Shown in pieces: positions 35,830-44,553 of a DNA stretch of 64,000 nucleotides. How positions within the stretch are numbered: position 1 is the stretch's first letter; each line of letters starts with the position of its first letter. Source of the stretch: Acetobacter aceti NBRC 14818 (lineage in GTDB: Bacteria; Pseudomonadota; Alphaproteobacteria; Acetobacterales; Acetobacteraceae); assembly GCF_000193495.2 (NCBI RefSeq), contig NZ_AP023410.1:1736001-1800000 (forward strand). Direction: 5' to 3'. The notes under the pieces are model-generated. The model did not search any database and was not told the DNA's origin. It worked only from the letters and a program-made list of their open reading frames with translations. Made by a program: the position numbers and the translations under genes.

Positions 35830-35855
35830 CGTTCCCCGCTCGAAGGCGGGGAACG
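35830..35855 (+). terminator. Terminator of leuCD, probably bidirectional
   Basis: Ten-base perfect arms CGTTCCCCGC and GCGGGGAACG around a 6-base loop. It sits 12 bases after the leuD stop. An A-rich stretch on the leuD side (AATAAAAG) gives a T-rich tail for the minus-strand gene ending at 35870. Confidence 0.75.
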
Positions 35856-35869
35856 ATCTGACGGGCGAC

Positions 35870-36175
35870 TTAGCCCAGTTCGATATCGACTTCGCGGATT
35901 TCCGCCCGATGCTTCTCCGGCGGGTGACCAACATGGAACGGCACACCGGGTGCAAGCTCCACGTCGGACAGATCGGAGACTGCGATGCAGCTCCATTCTC
36001 CCTGTGGCGGCACGCGCTTTTCGTGCGCATCTTCACCACGATACATCAGAACCTTTTCCACATTGTCGCCCTTGCCGAGCGCATGGGGTGAACCGCTCTG
36101 TGCCTTGCCGCTCAGGGTGAAGTTGACGGCGCTTTTCTTTTCAATGGCTTCGCGCAGGGTTTTGTAGGCTGACAT
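35870..36175 (-). CDS. Small protein of unknown function
   Basis: A 101-residue soluble protein. The ATG at 36175 is preceded at eight bases by AAGGAG; a GTG at 36184 would overlap that site. The sequence has no cysteines beyond one (WSCIAV), a Lys/Glu-rich N-terminal helix (YKTLREAIEKKSAVNF) and a beta-rich end with HVGHPPEKH. Good codon use and the strong ribosome site mark it as real. No domain recognised. Confidence 0.65.
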   Translation of the reverse strand: MSAYKTLREAIEKKSAVNFTLSGKAQSGSPHALGKGDNVEKVLMYRGEDAHEKRVPPQGEWSCIAVSDLSDVELAPGVPFHVGHPPEKHRAEIREVDIELG

Positions 36176-36325
36176 GTCTGACACTCCTTATGCCGGAGCG
36201 GACGTACTCTCCGCCCACGGCTTTTCGGAACAGAACGACCGGTGAGCAGGACCCGCTCACCGTGTTCACCGAAAATGCCTGCGAAGCATCCTGCTCCGGT
36301 AGAGATATGTCAAAACATGTCAGGG

Positions 36326-37147
36326 TTACCGCAGACGAAACCCCTGCTTTTCCAGCACATCCCGCAACTGGTCCCGTCCATGCAGTACCTTGGGTGAAGC
36401 AAGGCGGGGCAACGTCGCGTCCGCCCAGCGCTTCTCAGGCAGACCTTCCGCCTTCTGGAAAGCCGCATAGACCTCGTTGTAATGGGCGATGCCTTCCTGC
36501 TCTCCGCTTGCGTCATACTGCTCACGGTGCAGCACAACTGACGGAGCAAGGCGTGGCTTGATATGAGCCGGTTTATTTGGGTCAGGGAAACCGACGCTCA
36601 GACCGAAGGCAACGGCTGTCAGAGGCGGCAGATTCAGTTCCTTCGCCACGGCCTCGCTGTTGTTACGCATCGCGCCGAGATAAACGATGCCGAGACCGGC
36701 AGCTTCGAAAGAAGCGACAGCATTCTGCGCGGCAATGCCCGCATCCACTGCGCCGACCATGAAGGTATCGAGATACTCGAGATTCTCTGTCGGCTTACCC
36801 TCGGCCTCACCCAATCGTTTCAGGCGTCCGAAATCGATCAGCCAGACCAGCAGCAGAGGTGCCTGCCGGATATGGGCCTGATTGCCAGCGAGAGCCGCCA
36901 GCCGGTCCTTGCGGGCCTGATCCTCGATCGCCACTACGCTCCAGATCTGCATATTGCAGGAAGAAGACGCTGACTGCGCGGCGGCGATGGCCGCTTCCAG
37001 CGCTCCTTCCGGCAAGGGGGTGTCGAGATAGGCGCGCACGGTCCGGTGGGCCATCAGGCTTTCCGTGATCGCATCCGGTGTAACGGATGGCACAGACACG
37101 TCAGGTCCGTAGCGTTCCTCCCAAAGCGCGCTGAAACGGTCTGTCAT
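36326..37147 (-). CDS. Nitroreductase-family NAD(P)H-FMN oxidoreductase
   Basis: A 273-residue flavoprotein of the NfsA/FRP type. The FMN-binding N-terminal motif MAHRTVRAYLDTPLP is near residue 32. QSASSSCNMQIWSVVAIED is the second FMN contact, and GLGIVYLGAMRNN, then AVAFGLSVGFPDP, completes the fold. Such enzymes reduce nitro compounds, quinones or flavins with NAD(P)H; the physiological substrate is unknown. The ATG overlaps the stop of the upstream lipoprotein gene (ATGA), so both are translated from one message. Confidence 0.88.
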   Translation of the reverse strand: MTDRFSALWEERYGPDVSVPSVTPDAITESLMAHRTVRAYLDTPLPEGALEAAIAAAQSASSSCNMQIWSVVAIEDQARKDRLAALAGNQAHIRQAPLLLVWLIDFGRLKRLGEAEGKPTENLEYLDTFMVGAVDAGIAAQNAVASFEAAGLGIVYLGAMRNNSEAVAKELNLPPLTAVAFGLSVGFPDPNKPAHIKPRLAPSVVLHREQYDASGEQEGIAHYNEVYAAFQKAEGLPEKRWADATLPRLASPKVLHGRDQLRDVLEKQGFRLR

Positions 37148-37446
37148 CGAGGCTCGTCTCCTTTTGTGGGAGCCGCATGATCACGCCGGAACAGGGCCCA
37201 TTCGTCCATGCTGGTACCGTCCGGCAGATGGCAGATGCCGCGCACACCGTCCGGTCCCTGCTGCATTTCGAGCCGGCCGCCGATTTTCTGGCAGTAGACC
37301 GAGGCTGGATTGGCCATACCGATCCGCCGTTCCCGAGGGTGATGGCTATCCGTGCAGGCAGCCAGTCCGCCGATCAGCAGAGCGGACGCGCCTGCCGTCA
37401 TGATTTTTCTGGATGTCATGATCTGTCTGTTTTCTGTTGCGTTCAT
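37144..37446 (-). CDS. DUF333-containing lipoprotein (putative hemolysin family)
   Basis: A 100-residue protein. A lipoprotein signal (SALLIGGLAAC) is followed by the DUF333 core NPASVYCQKIGGRLEM, then GICHLPDGTSMDEWALFR, with its two conserved cysteines. The family is annotated as putative hemolysin, but function is unproven. The ATG at 37446 has AAGG six bases upstream; the ATG at 37419 would give a more standard-length signal and is the alternative. It overlaps the nitroreductase start by four bases. Confidence 0.8.
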   Translation of the reverse strand: MNATENRQIMTSRKIMTAGASALLIGGLAACTDSHHPRERRIGMANPASVYCQKIGGRLEMQQGPDGVRGICHLPDGTSMDEWALFRRDHAAPTKGDEPR

Positions 37447-37690
37447 CATCCACCTTAAGGCGTGAGCGGGATAAGGGAAAATCACGGGACAATCTGATCC
37501 CATACGAACAGAATCCCGGCTAAAAATAACGCTCCGCAGGAAGGCAATGCATAAGAAAAATACCGGTCAGGCGGGCTTTTCACGTCAGTCGCAATAAAAA
37601 TGTCATGAACCCGCATGTCATTCCACGGTTGCCCGGTTGATGACCGTTAAGTAATGGTCGGGCCGTATCAGAAAGCGGAGCGTCTGATTC

Positions 37691-38704
37691 ATGAACGGTA
37701 TAGCGCGGACGGCTGGAACAGTTCCCGGGAAGCCGCCGGAAAGCACAGAAGCGCGAGAGACGATGCTTGAAGCCGGATCCCGTCTGAATGGCGATTCCTT
37801 TTTTCGATGGTTGGTGACGGCGGCAGGTGTTGGTGTCCTGCTGCTGCTCGGCGGAATCATTCTCGTCATGATCGGCGGAGGGATGAAGGCTTTCGAGACC
37901 TTCGGCCCCTCCTTTTTCACGACCTCCGTCTGGAACCCCGTCACCCAGCATTTCGGTGCGCTGGCCCCCGTCTTCGGTACGATTGTCACAAGTCTGATCG
38001 GTCTTGTCGTCGCGGTTCCTCTGGCCTTTGGCGCGTCGTTCTGGCTGACGCAGATGGCTCCTGCGCGCATCTCGTTCGCGGTCGGCATGGCCGTGCAACT
38101 CCTTGCGGCGGTGCCTTCCATCATCTTCGGCATGTGGGGCTTCTTTGTCATCGTGCCGCTGATCGCCCGTTATGTGCAGCCCACCCTGCATCACTGGTTC
38201 GGTCATGTTCCTGTCATTGAGGCACTGGTAGCTGGCGCACCATTCGGCACGGGCCTGATGACGGGCGGCCTGATCCTCGCCGTCATGATCATGCCGTTCG
38301 TCACGGCGGTCATGTGCGACGTGTTCACCTCTATCCCCGCCGTGCTCAAGGAAAGCGGCTTCGGGCTTGGGGCCACGCGCTGGGAAGTCATGCGCAACGT
38401 CATCCTGCCCTGGTCCAGAAGCGCTGTTGTCGGCAGTGTCGTGCTCGGCATGGGCCGTGCGATGGGCGAGACGATGGCCGTCACCTTCGTGATCGGTAAC
38501 GCCAACAAGATCGGCTGGTCGCTGTTCGCGCCGGGCAACACCATCGCCTCCCTGATCGCACTCGAATTTCCCGAGAGTCCGGCTGGCAGCGTCAAGCTGT
38601 CGGCGCTGATGGCGCTGGGCGCGATCCTGATGGGACTGTCCTTCATCGCGCTGGCGATTTCCCGTGTTCTGCTGGGCGTGTCCGGCAAGAAGGAGGGACG
38701 CTGA
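37691..38704 (+). CDS. pstC: Phosphate ABC transporter permease PstC
   Basis: A 337-residue inner-membrane permease with six to seven helices. GTIVTSLIGLVVAVPLAFGA and the EAA loop SGFGLGATRWEVMRNVILPW mark a BPD_transp_1 permease of the Pst type; GMGRAMGETMAVTFVIGN is the PstC signature. The first 40 residues are cytoplasmic. GGAG about ten bases before the ATG supports the start. First gene of the pst-pho operon; pstA follows with one base between stop and start. Confidence 0.95.
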   Translation: MNGIARTAGTVPGKPPESTEARETMLEAGSRLNGDSFFRWLVTAAGVGVLLLLGGIILVMIGGGMKAFETFGPSFFTTSVWNPVTQHFGALAPVFGTIVTSLIGLVVAVPLAFGASFWLTQMAPARISFAVGMAVQLLAAVPSIIFGMWGFFVIVPLIARYVQPTLHHWFGHVPVIEALVAGAPFGTGLMTGGLILAVMIMPFVTAVMCDVFTSIPAVLKESGFGLGATRWEVMRNVILPWSRSAVVGSVVLGMGRAMGETMAVTFVIGNANKIGWSLFAPGNTIASLIALEFPESPAGSVKLSALMALGAILMGLSFIALAISRVLLGVSGKKEGR

Positions 38705-38705
38705 C

Positions 38706-39596
38706 ATGACGCAGTTGAACGACACGACCCAGCCTGCCGTGACCGATGGCTGGAAGGTCAACAGTTCGCTGGCGATGCGTCGCCGTCTGATGGACCGTCT
38801 GGCGACCGTGCTCAGCCTCTGCGCAACGGCTGTAGCGCTGATTGCATTGGGCTCGATCCTGTTCACGCTGATCATACGCGGCGCGGGCGGTCTCTCGCTG
38901 ATCACCTTCACCCATTCGACGGCATCGCCGGGACTGAATGGCGGACTGGCGAACGCCATTGTCGGCAGTCTTATCCAGACTGCGGCTTCAATCCTGATCG
39001 GTGCACCGATCGGCATGATGTGCGGCATCTATCTGGCGGATTATGGACGCGGCTGGATGGCCAGCACCACGCGCTTTGTCTCGGACATGCTGCTGTCCGC
39101 GCCGTCGATCCTGATCGGCCTGTTCATCTATGAGTTGGTAGTCGTGCCGACAGGGCATTTCTCCGGTTTCGCCGGCTCTCTGGCGCTGGCGATTCTGGCG
39201 CTGCCCATCGTGGTCCGCACAACGGAGGACATGCTGCGTCTGGTGCCTGTGTCCCTTCGGGAGGCAGGCATCGGGCTGGGTGCCTCCAAGTGGCGCGTCA
39301 TTCTCTTCATCTGCCTGCGTGCGGCCCGCACGGGGGTCCTGACCGGTGTGCTGCTGGCCATCGCCCGCGTGGCGGGTGAAACCGCGCCACTGCTGTTCAC
39401 CTCTCTGGGCAATCTGGACTGGTCCGTCAGTCTGGCGCGCCCGATGGCCAGCCTTCCGGTCACCATCTACCAGTATGCTGGTTCCGCCTTTGATGACTGG
39501 GTCCAGCTTGCATGGACCGGCGCCCTGCTGGTCACGGTAGGCGTCCTGCTCATCAATATTCTTGTCCGTGTCGGCTTTGGCCGTAAGGGAGCGTAA
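38706..39596 (+). CDS. pstA: Phosphate ABC transporter permease PstA
   Basis: A 296-residue permease, partner of PstC in the membrane channel for inorganic phosphate. [20 protein letters not shown] and [20 protein letters not shown] (EAA loop) are typical, as is [19 protein letters not shown]. Starting at the ATG at 38706 it begins one base after the pstC stop, so translation is coupled. An earlier in-frame start would overlap pstC and lacks similarity. Confidence 0.95.
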   Translation: MTQLNDTTQPAVTDGWKVNSSLAMRRRLMDRLATVLSLCATAVALIALGSILFTLIIRGAGGLSLITFTHSTASPGLNGGLANAIVGSLIQTAASILIGAPIGMMCGIYLADYGRGWMASTTRFVSDMLLSAPSILIGLFIYELVVVPTGHFSGFAGSLALAILALPIVVRTTEDMLRLVPVSLREAGIGLGASKWRVILFICLRAARTGVLTGVLLAIARVAGETAPLLFTSLGNLDWSVSLARPMASLPVTIYQYAGSAFDDWVQLAWTGALLVTVGVLLINILVRVGFGRKGA

Positions 39597-39600
39597 ACGA

Positions 39601-40392
39601 ATGACCACCCAGACAGACAACGGACAGGCTGTCGCGGAAAAACCGGCGATTTCCGTGAAATCGCTCGACTTCTATTACGGCGAGCACAAGGCGCTTCGTA
39701 ACATCTCCATGGATTTCGCCCGCCGCAAGGTGACCGGCATGATCGGACCCTCCGGCTGCGGCAAATCCACGCTGCTCCGCGTGCTCAACCGGATGTATGA
39801 CCTCTACCCCGGCCAGCGCGCCACCGGCGAGGTGGTGTTTGACGGTCGCAACATCATCGGACCGGGCATTGACCTTAACCGGTTGCGCGCCCGGGTGGGC
39901 ATGGTCTTCCAGAAACCGACGCCGTTTCCGATGTCGATCTATGACAACATCGCCTTCGGTGTGAAACTGCATGAGAAACTCTCCCGCTCCGAGATGGACG
40001 GGCGTGTCGAGGACGTGCTGCGTCGTGTCGCGCTCTGGACTGAAGTGAAGGATCGCCTGAAGGCTTCTGCGACCGCGCTGTCCGGCGGCCAGCAGCAGCG
40101 TCTCTGCATCGCCCGCACCATCGCCACCCGTCCGGAAGTCGTGCTGCTGGATGAACCGACAAGTGCTCTCGACCCCGTCTCCACGGCCCGCATCGAAGAA
40201 CTGCTTGACGAACTCAAGAAAGAATTCACCATCGCCATTGTGACGCACAACATGCAGCAGGCGGCGCGCTGCGCTGACCAGGTCGCATTCTTCTATCTTG
40301 GTGAGCTGGTGGAAATGGACAGCACTGACCGCATGTTCACCGCTCCGAAAGAAACCCGGACGCAGGATTACATCACCGGTCGATTTGGCTGA
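39601..40392 (+). CDS. pstB: Phosphate ABC transporter ATPase PstB
   Basis: A 263-residue ABC ATPase. Walker A is [18 protein letters not shown], the Q-loop is [15 protein letters not shown] (the FQKPTPFP string is specific to PstB), the signature motif is [16 protein letters not shown] and Walker B is [13 protein letters not shown]. The C-terminal [16 protein letters not shown], then [10 protein letters not shown], is standard. The ATG at 39601 is four bases past the pstA stop. Confidence 0.97.
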   Translation: MTTQTDNGQAVAEKPAISVKSLDFYYGEHKALRNISMDFARRKVTGMIGPSGCGKSTLLRVLNRMYDLYPGQRATGEVVFDGRNIIGPGIDLNRLRARVGMVFQKPTPFPMSIYDNIAFGVKLHEKLSRSEMDGRVEDVLRRVALWTEVKDRLKASATALSGGQQQRLCIARTIATRPEVVLLDEPTSALDPVSTARIEELLDELKKEFTIAIVTHNMQQAARCADQVAFFYLGELVEMDSTDRMFTAPKETRTQDYITGRFG

Positions 40393-40405
40393 GGAGAACA
40401 GGGCG

Positions 40406-41107
40406 ATGACTGAATCCACGCATACCGTCAAAAGTTACGAACAGGAACTCGAGCATCTCGGCAGCCTCATGGCCCGGATGGGCGGACTGGTCGAGCGCCA
40501 GACTGCACAGGCCGTGAAAGCCGTGGTGGATGGTGACGAGGAAGCTGCTCTGGAGCCACCCGAGCTTGACCCGGAAGTCGACGAACTGGAGCGGGAAGCC
40601 GAGGCTCTGGCCATCCGCATCCTCGCCCTGCGCTCACCGATGGCTGTCGATCTCCGCACCATTGTCGCGGCCCTGAAGATTACCGGTGATCTGGAGCGAA
40701 TCGGCGACTACGCCTCCTCCATCGCCCGCCGGGCCATGAAGCTCGAGACGGAGGGCAATATCTCCCTCGTGGGCCTGCGGAACATGGGGCATCTGGTGCA
40801 GAACAACCTGCGCCGCGCCATCGACGCCCTGACCACCAAGGACCGGGACGGCGCTGTTGCGGTCTGGCAGTCCGACACGGCGGTCGATGAACTCTACACG
40901 GCCATGTTCCGTGAACTGATGACCTACATGATGGAAGATCCCCGCAATATCGGGACGTGCATCCATCTGCTGTTCGTGGCCAAGAACCTTGAACGGATCG
41001 GCGATCACACCACCAACATCGCCGAGCGTGTCTATTATGCCGTAACGGGCGAAATGCTGCCTGCCGTTCGCCCTCGCGGTGGTCGCGGCCATCACCCTGC
41101 ATCCTGA
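40406..41107 (+). CDS. phoU: Phosphate signalling regulator PhoU
   Basis: A 233-residue cytoplasmic protein of two three-helix bundles that links the Pst transporter to PhoR and restrains the Pho regulon in high phosphate. The metal-binding motifs are in the helix ITGDLERIGDYASSIARR and its repeat KNLERIGDHTTNIAERV. GAGGAG lies upstream of the ATG. The gene is 13 bases after pstB and is followed by phoB after five bases. Confidence 0.95.
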   Translation: MTESTHTVKSYEQELEHLGSLMARMGGLVERQTAQAVKAVVDGDEEAALEPPELDPEVDELEREAEALAIRILALRSPMAVDLRTIVAALKITGDLERIGDYASSIARRAMKLETEGNISLVGLRNMGHLVQNNLRRAIDALTTKDRDGAVAVWQSDTAVDELYTAMFRELMTYMMEDPRNIGTCIHLLFVAKNLERIGDHTTNIAERVYYAVTGEMLPAVRPRGGRGHHPAS

Positions 41108-41112
41108 GGAAT

Positions 41113-41826
41113 ATGATGTCGGAGACATCCGGTAACAGTGGATTGCGTATTCTTGTGGTGGAGGATGATCCTGCCCTGCAGGTCATGCTGCGCTACAATC
41201 TGGAAAAGCAGGGATACCGGGTCGAGGTCGCTGGCGAAAGCGAGTCAGCGCAGGCCGCCTTTTCCAGCTTCCGCCCCGCTCTGGTCCTGCTGGACTGGAT
41301 GCTGCCGGGTGGGGCGAGCGGGCTTGACCTCTGCCGTCGCTTTCGAGCCTCTCCCGGCGGCCACGAACTGCCAATCATCATGCTGACGGCCCGCGCCGAG
41401 GAAGCGGATTCGATCCGTGGTCTTGAGACAGGTGCTGATGACTATCTGACCAAGCCTGTCAGCATGGCGACGCTGGAAGCCCGGATCAAGGCGTTGCTGC
41501 GCCGGACTCAGGCGCCTGCGGAAACGCTGGCGTTCGAGGACATCGTGCTGGATCTGGTCAAACACCGCGTGGAGCGTGGCGGACGCTCGGTGCAGCTTGG
41601 CCCGACGGAATTCCGTCTGCTCGAATTCTTCATGCGTCGTCCGGGGCGGGTCTTTTCACGGGAGGAAATCCTGCGGTCGATCTGGGGCGAGAATATCCAT
41701 GTCGAAATCCGCACAGTGGATGTGCATATCCGGCGGCTGCGCAAGGAGATCAACGGACCAGACGAGAAGGATCTGATCCGTACCGTGCGTTCGGCGGGCT
41801 ACGCGCTGGACAGCGAGGGCGAATAA
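41113..41826 (+). CDS. phoB: Phosphate response regulator PhoB
   Basis: A 237-residue OmpR-family regulator. The receiver has the acidic pair VVEDDPALQ, the phosphorylated Asp in LVLLDWMLPG, Thr in IIMLTARAEE and Lys in YLTKPVS. The C-terminal winged helix (LGPTEFRLLEFFMRRPGRVF, then VDVHIRRLRKEI) binds Pho boxes. Two consecutive ATGs occur; the second (41116) is better spaced from GAGGA. Orthodox position after phoU and before phoR. Confidence 0.95.
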   Translation: MMSETSGNSGLRILVVEDDPALQVMLRYNLEKQGYRVEVAGESESAQAAFSSFRPALVLLDWMLPGGASGLDLCRRFRASPGGHELPIIMLTARAEEADSIRGLETGADDYLTKPVSMATLEARIKALLRRTQAPAETLAFEDIVLDLVKHRVERGGRSVQLGPTEFRLLEFFMRRPGRVFSREEILRSIWGENIHVEIRTVDVHIRRLRKEINGPDEKDLIRTVRSAGYALDSEGE

Positions 41827-41856
41827 CATCCCTGCGCTTCTCGGAAAGAGCGGGAC

Positions 41857-43032
41857 ATGACGGCGGCAGATATTGTGGCCTGCCTGCTGCCTGTCTGGCT
41901 GACAGGTGGACTGGCCGGATGGATCCTGCGGGGACGCAGCCTGTCCCGCGTGCTGCCGGGCAGCGTGCGAGCCAGGCGGGAAGAAGTCGGCACATCCTCG
42001 GTCTCTCTGGAAGAAGTGCTCGATCTTCTTCCGGAAGCAGCCGTCCTTCTGGATGGTCATGGCGCGCTTCGTTTCGCCAACATCGAGGCACGCGAAGCCT
42101 TTGGCGATACTCTTGGCACGATCATGCGTTATCCGGACGTGTTTTCAGCCATGCGGCATCTCAATGGCGTCACGGTTCAGGCCAGCGCCGAGTTTGTGCT
42201 GACAGTCCCTGTACGCCGGGTCGTACGGGTTGATCTCCGTCTGTTACCGGAGGTGCTGGCAACCGGACCGGCCCATATTCTGGCCATTCTGACGGACTGT
42301 TCTGAGCGGGACGCCGTTGAGAGAATGCGTTCCGACTTCGTAGCCTATGCCAGCCACGAACTGCGTACGCCACTGACGGCCCTGATCGGCTTCATCGAGA
42401 CCCTTCGTGGTCCCGCCGCCGATGACCCGGCCGCCCAGCAACAGTTTCTGGCGATCATGGCGGCTCAGGCGCACCGGATGCAGCGCCTGATCGAGCAGTT
42501 GCTGGAACTGTCCCGCGCCGAAATGCTGGAACACCGCAAGCCACGGGGCAGCATGAATGCAAAACAGGTCATCGAACTTGTCCGTGATGAACTGAGCAGT
42601 CTGTGCGCGGCAAAGAATGTACAGCTGGAGGCAAAGGCGACGGATATCCCTGTTCCCGGAGATCAGGAGCAGATTATCCGGGTCCTTGTAAATCTTGTCG
42701 AAAATGCCGTGAAATATGCAGGCACGGACGGCCGTCCCGTCAGGATTTCCTTGTCTGCGGAGCAAAAGATCCTTCTGGGACGACCGGGGGTGGCGTTTGT
42801 CGTGCAGGACAACGGTGTCGGTATCGCCGAGGAGCATCTCCCCCGTCTGACGGAGCGATTCTACAGGGTGGAAGGAAGTCGCAACGCGCCCGCCTCCGGC
42901 TATGGACTTGGGCTGGCGATTGTCCGGCATATCGTGGATCGACATGACGGATGTCTGGAAATCACCAGCCGGATCGGACAGGGCACCCGCTGCGAGGTCT
43001 GGCTGCCCTGCGGGCGCGAAATCCGCGGCTAG
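41857..43032 (+). CDS. phoR: Phosphate sensor histidine kinase PhoR
   Basis: A 391-residue membrane-anchored kinase. One N-terminal helix (IVACLLPVWLTGGLAGWIL) is followed by a PAS-like domain (DLLPEAAVLLDGHGALRFAN). The H-box is FVAYASHELRTPLTALIGF, the N-box is NLVENAVKYAG, and the G boxes are DNGVGIAEEH and GYGLGLAIVRH. It phosphorylates PhoB under phosphate limitation. The gene lies 30 bases after phoB, a usual arrangement in alphaproteobacteria. Confidence 0.94.
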   Translation: MTAADIVACLLPVWLTGGLAGWILRGRSLSRVLPGSVRARREEVGTSSVSLEEVLDLLPEAAVLLDGHGALRFANIEAREAFGDTLGTIMRYPDVFSAMRHLNGVTVQASAEFVLTVPVRRVVRVDLRLLPEVLATGPAHILAILTDCSERDAVERMRSDFVAYASHELRTPLTALIGFIETLRGPAADDPAAQQQFLAIMAAQAHRMQRLIEQLLELSRAEMLEHRKPRGSMNAKQVIELVRDELSSLCAAKNVQLEAKATDIPVPGDQEQIIRVLVNLVENAVKYAGTDGRPVRISLSAEQKILLGRPGVAFVVQDNGVGIAEEHLPRLTERFYRVEGSRNAPASGYGLGLAIVRHIVDRHDGCLEITSRIGQGTRCEVWLPCGREIRG

Positions 43033-43116
43033 GTCCATCCACCATTTTCCCAATGGTCAGCCTTCTCGTCCCGGTCCTCTGGCAAAGACGCAGGATCAGT
43101 GTCAGTTTTCAGGGGA

Positions 43117-43134
43117 TTGTCATCAACTCATCAT
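43117..43134 (+). promoter_or_regulatory. Pho-box-like site upstream of pstS
   Basis: TTGTCAT-CAAC-TCATCAT has the 7-4-7 layout (11-base period) of the PhoB site. The first half matches CTGTCAT at six of seven bases and the second at four of seven. It lies 85 bases before the pstS ATG, in the only sizeable gap of the cluster. Confidence 0.5.
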
Positions 43135-43218
43135 TTTCCCTCACAGGTTCTGTGAGGTAGAGCGATGCATCGGCGGCCCGGTCCCATCGGCCGCCGCGCT
43201 ATTTCAATGGAGTTGGGA

Positions 43219-44235
43219 ATGCTCAACAAAACCCGTTTTCTCACCGCTCTTCTGCTGACGGCGGCACCGGTCATGGCCCACGGAGCGCATGCTGCCGATA
43301 TCACTGGTGCTGGTTCGAGCTTTGCCGCACCGATCTATCAGGCCTGGGGCGACGGTGCGAAGTCGGCGATTGGCGTTTCCCTGAACTATCAGAGCGTTGG
43401 CTCCAGTGCTGGCCAGAATCTGGTGACGGCCCGCACAGTCGACTTTGGCGCTTCCGATGCACCGATGGCTGACAGCAAGCTGGCGTCTTCCGCCCTTTAT
43501 CAGTTTCCGACGGTCATCGGCGGCATCGTGCCGATCGTCAACATTCCGGGTGTTGCATCCAACCAGCTGAAGCTGAACGGCTCCGTGCTGGCCGATATCT
43601 ATCTCGGCAAGATCTCCAACTGGAATGACCCGAAGATCGTAGCGCTCAACCCGGGCGTCTCTCTGCCGGACACCGCCATTGCACCTGTGCACCGCGCAGA
43701 TGGCTCCGGCACAACCTTTGTGTTCACCTCCTACCTGACGAAGATGTCTGCTGACTGGAAAGACCAGGTCGGCGCAGCGACATCCGTTCAGTGGGCTGGT
43801 GGTGCAGGTGCCCGCGGCAATGACGGCGTCGGTTCCTCCGTGCGTGCGACAGAAGGTGGCATCGGCTACGTCGAGTATGCCTATGCCCGTCGCAACAGCA
43901 TCCCGACGGTCCAGCTGCAGGACAAGGATGGCGAGTTCGTATCGCCTGACCTCGGCAGCTTCTCCGCCGCTGCGGCTTCGGCTGACTGGGATCATGCCTC
44001 ACACTTCGCTGTCGACCTGCTGAACGGCGCTGGCAAGAACGTGTGGCCGATCGTGTCCGCGACATTCGTGCTGGTTCCGACCAATCCGAAGGATGCGGCT
44101 CGCGCCGATGCGGTTTACAAGTTCTTCGATCACTCTTTCCGCACGGGCGATGCAACGGCTCAGAAGCTCGATTATGTTGCGCTGCCAGAAAGCGTGAAGC
44201 AGAAGATCGAAGCCGGTTATCCGGGCAAGAAATAA
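43219..44235 (+). CDS. pstS: Periplasmic phosphate-binding protein PstS
   Basis: A 338-residue substrate-binding protein that captures phosphate for PstCAB. The signal peptide is LNKTRFLTALLLTAAPVMAHGAHAA. The mature N-terminus ITGAGSSFAAPIYQAW and the loops NYQSVGSSAGQ, DFGASDAPM and RADGSGTTFVFTSYL carry the phosphate ligands of PstS. The start at 43219 is fixed by GGAG six bases upstream; earlier ATGs at 43165 and 43207 would extend the signal. The gene is last in the cluster with its own promoter region, which allows higher expression than the membrane components. Confidence 0.95.
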   Translation: MLNKTRFLTALLLTAAPVMAHGAHAADITGAGSSFAAPIYQAWGDGAKSAIGVSLNYQSVGSSAGQNLVTARTVDFGASDAPMADSKLASSALYQFPTVIGGIVPIVNIPGVASNQLKLNGSVLADIYLGKISNWNDPKIVALNPGVSLPDTAIAPVHRADGSGTTFVFTSYLTKMSADWKDQVGAATSVQWAGGAGARGNDGVGSSVRATEGGIGYVEYAYARRNSIPTVQLQDKDGEFVSPDLGSFSAAAASADWDHASHFAVDLLNGAGKNVWPIVSATFVLVPTNPKDAARADAVYKFFDHSFRTGDATAQKLDYVALPESVKQKIEAGYPGKK

Positions 44236-44249
44236 TAGTTTGCCTTATC

Positions 44250-44271
44250 GCTCCGGGCTGAGGCCCGGAGC
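44250..44271 (+). terminator. Hairpin after pstS
   Basis: Nine-base perfect GC-rich arms GCTCCGGGC and GCCCGGAGC around TGAG, 14 bases after the pstS stop. No T run follows, so it may act as an mRNA-stabilising or Rho-assisted end. Confidence 0.6.
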
Positions 44272-44553
44272 ACCTCTGAAAACTGTCAGACTTTCTCCGG
44301 TAGGATATCCCTGCCCTACGGAAAAATGATCCGGTCATGAAGTTCGGCAGAGAACGGCATGCACTGTATCCCCTGTAAAAATCAAAATGCTTTCTGTCAG
44401 TCCGTTCCATCAGGAATGCAGACTGAACACATCCCACCTGTCGTTTTGGAAACGCCCCATCACAGATGGCACCTCGGCTTCCGATACTGCGATACCAAGC
44501 ATGGCGAATAACTGATAAAACCATTCCTCAAGGCGAAAGCAGGGTGAGTGGAC

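Noticed and set aside
37601-37621. Two TGTCAT motifs before pstC as a possible Pho box
   Set aside because: They are 15 bases apart, not the 11-base period of PhoB sites, so I did not list them as a regulatory feature.
37580-39028. 482-codon minus-strand frame opposite pstC and pstA
   Set aside because: Low-complexity Asp/His/Arg/Gln composition typical of the antisense of GC-rich membrane genes; pstC and pstA are certain.
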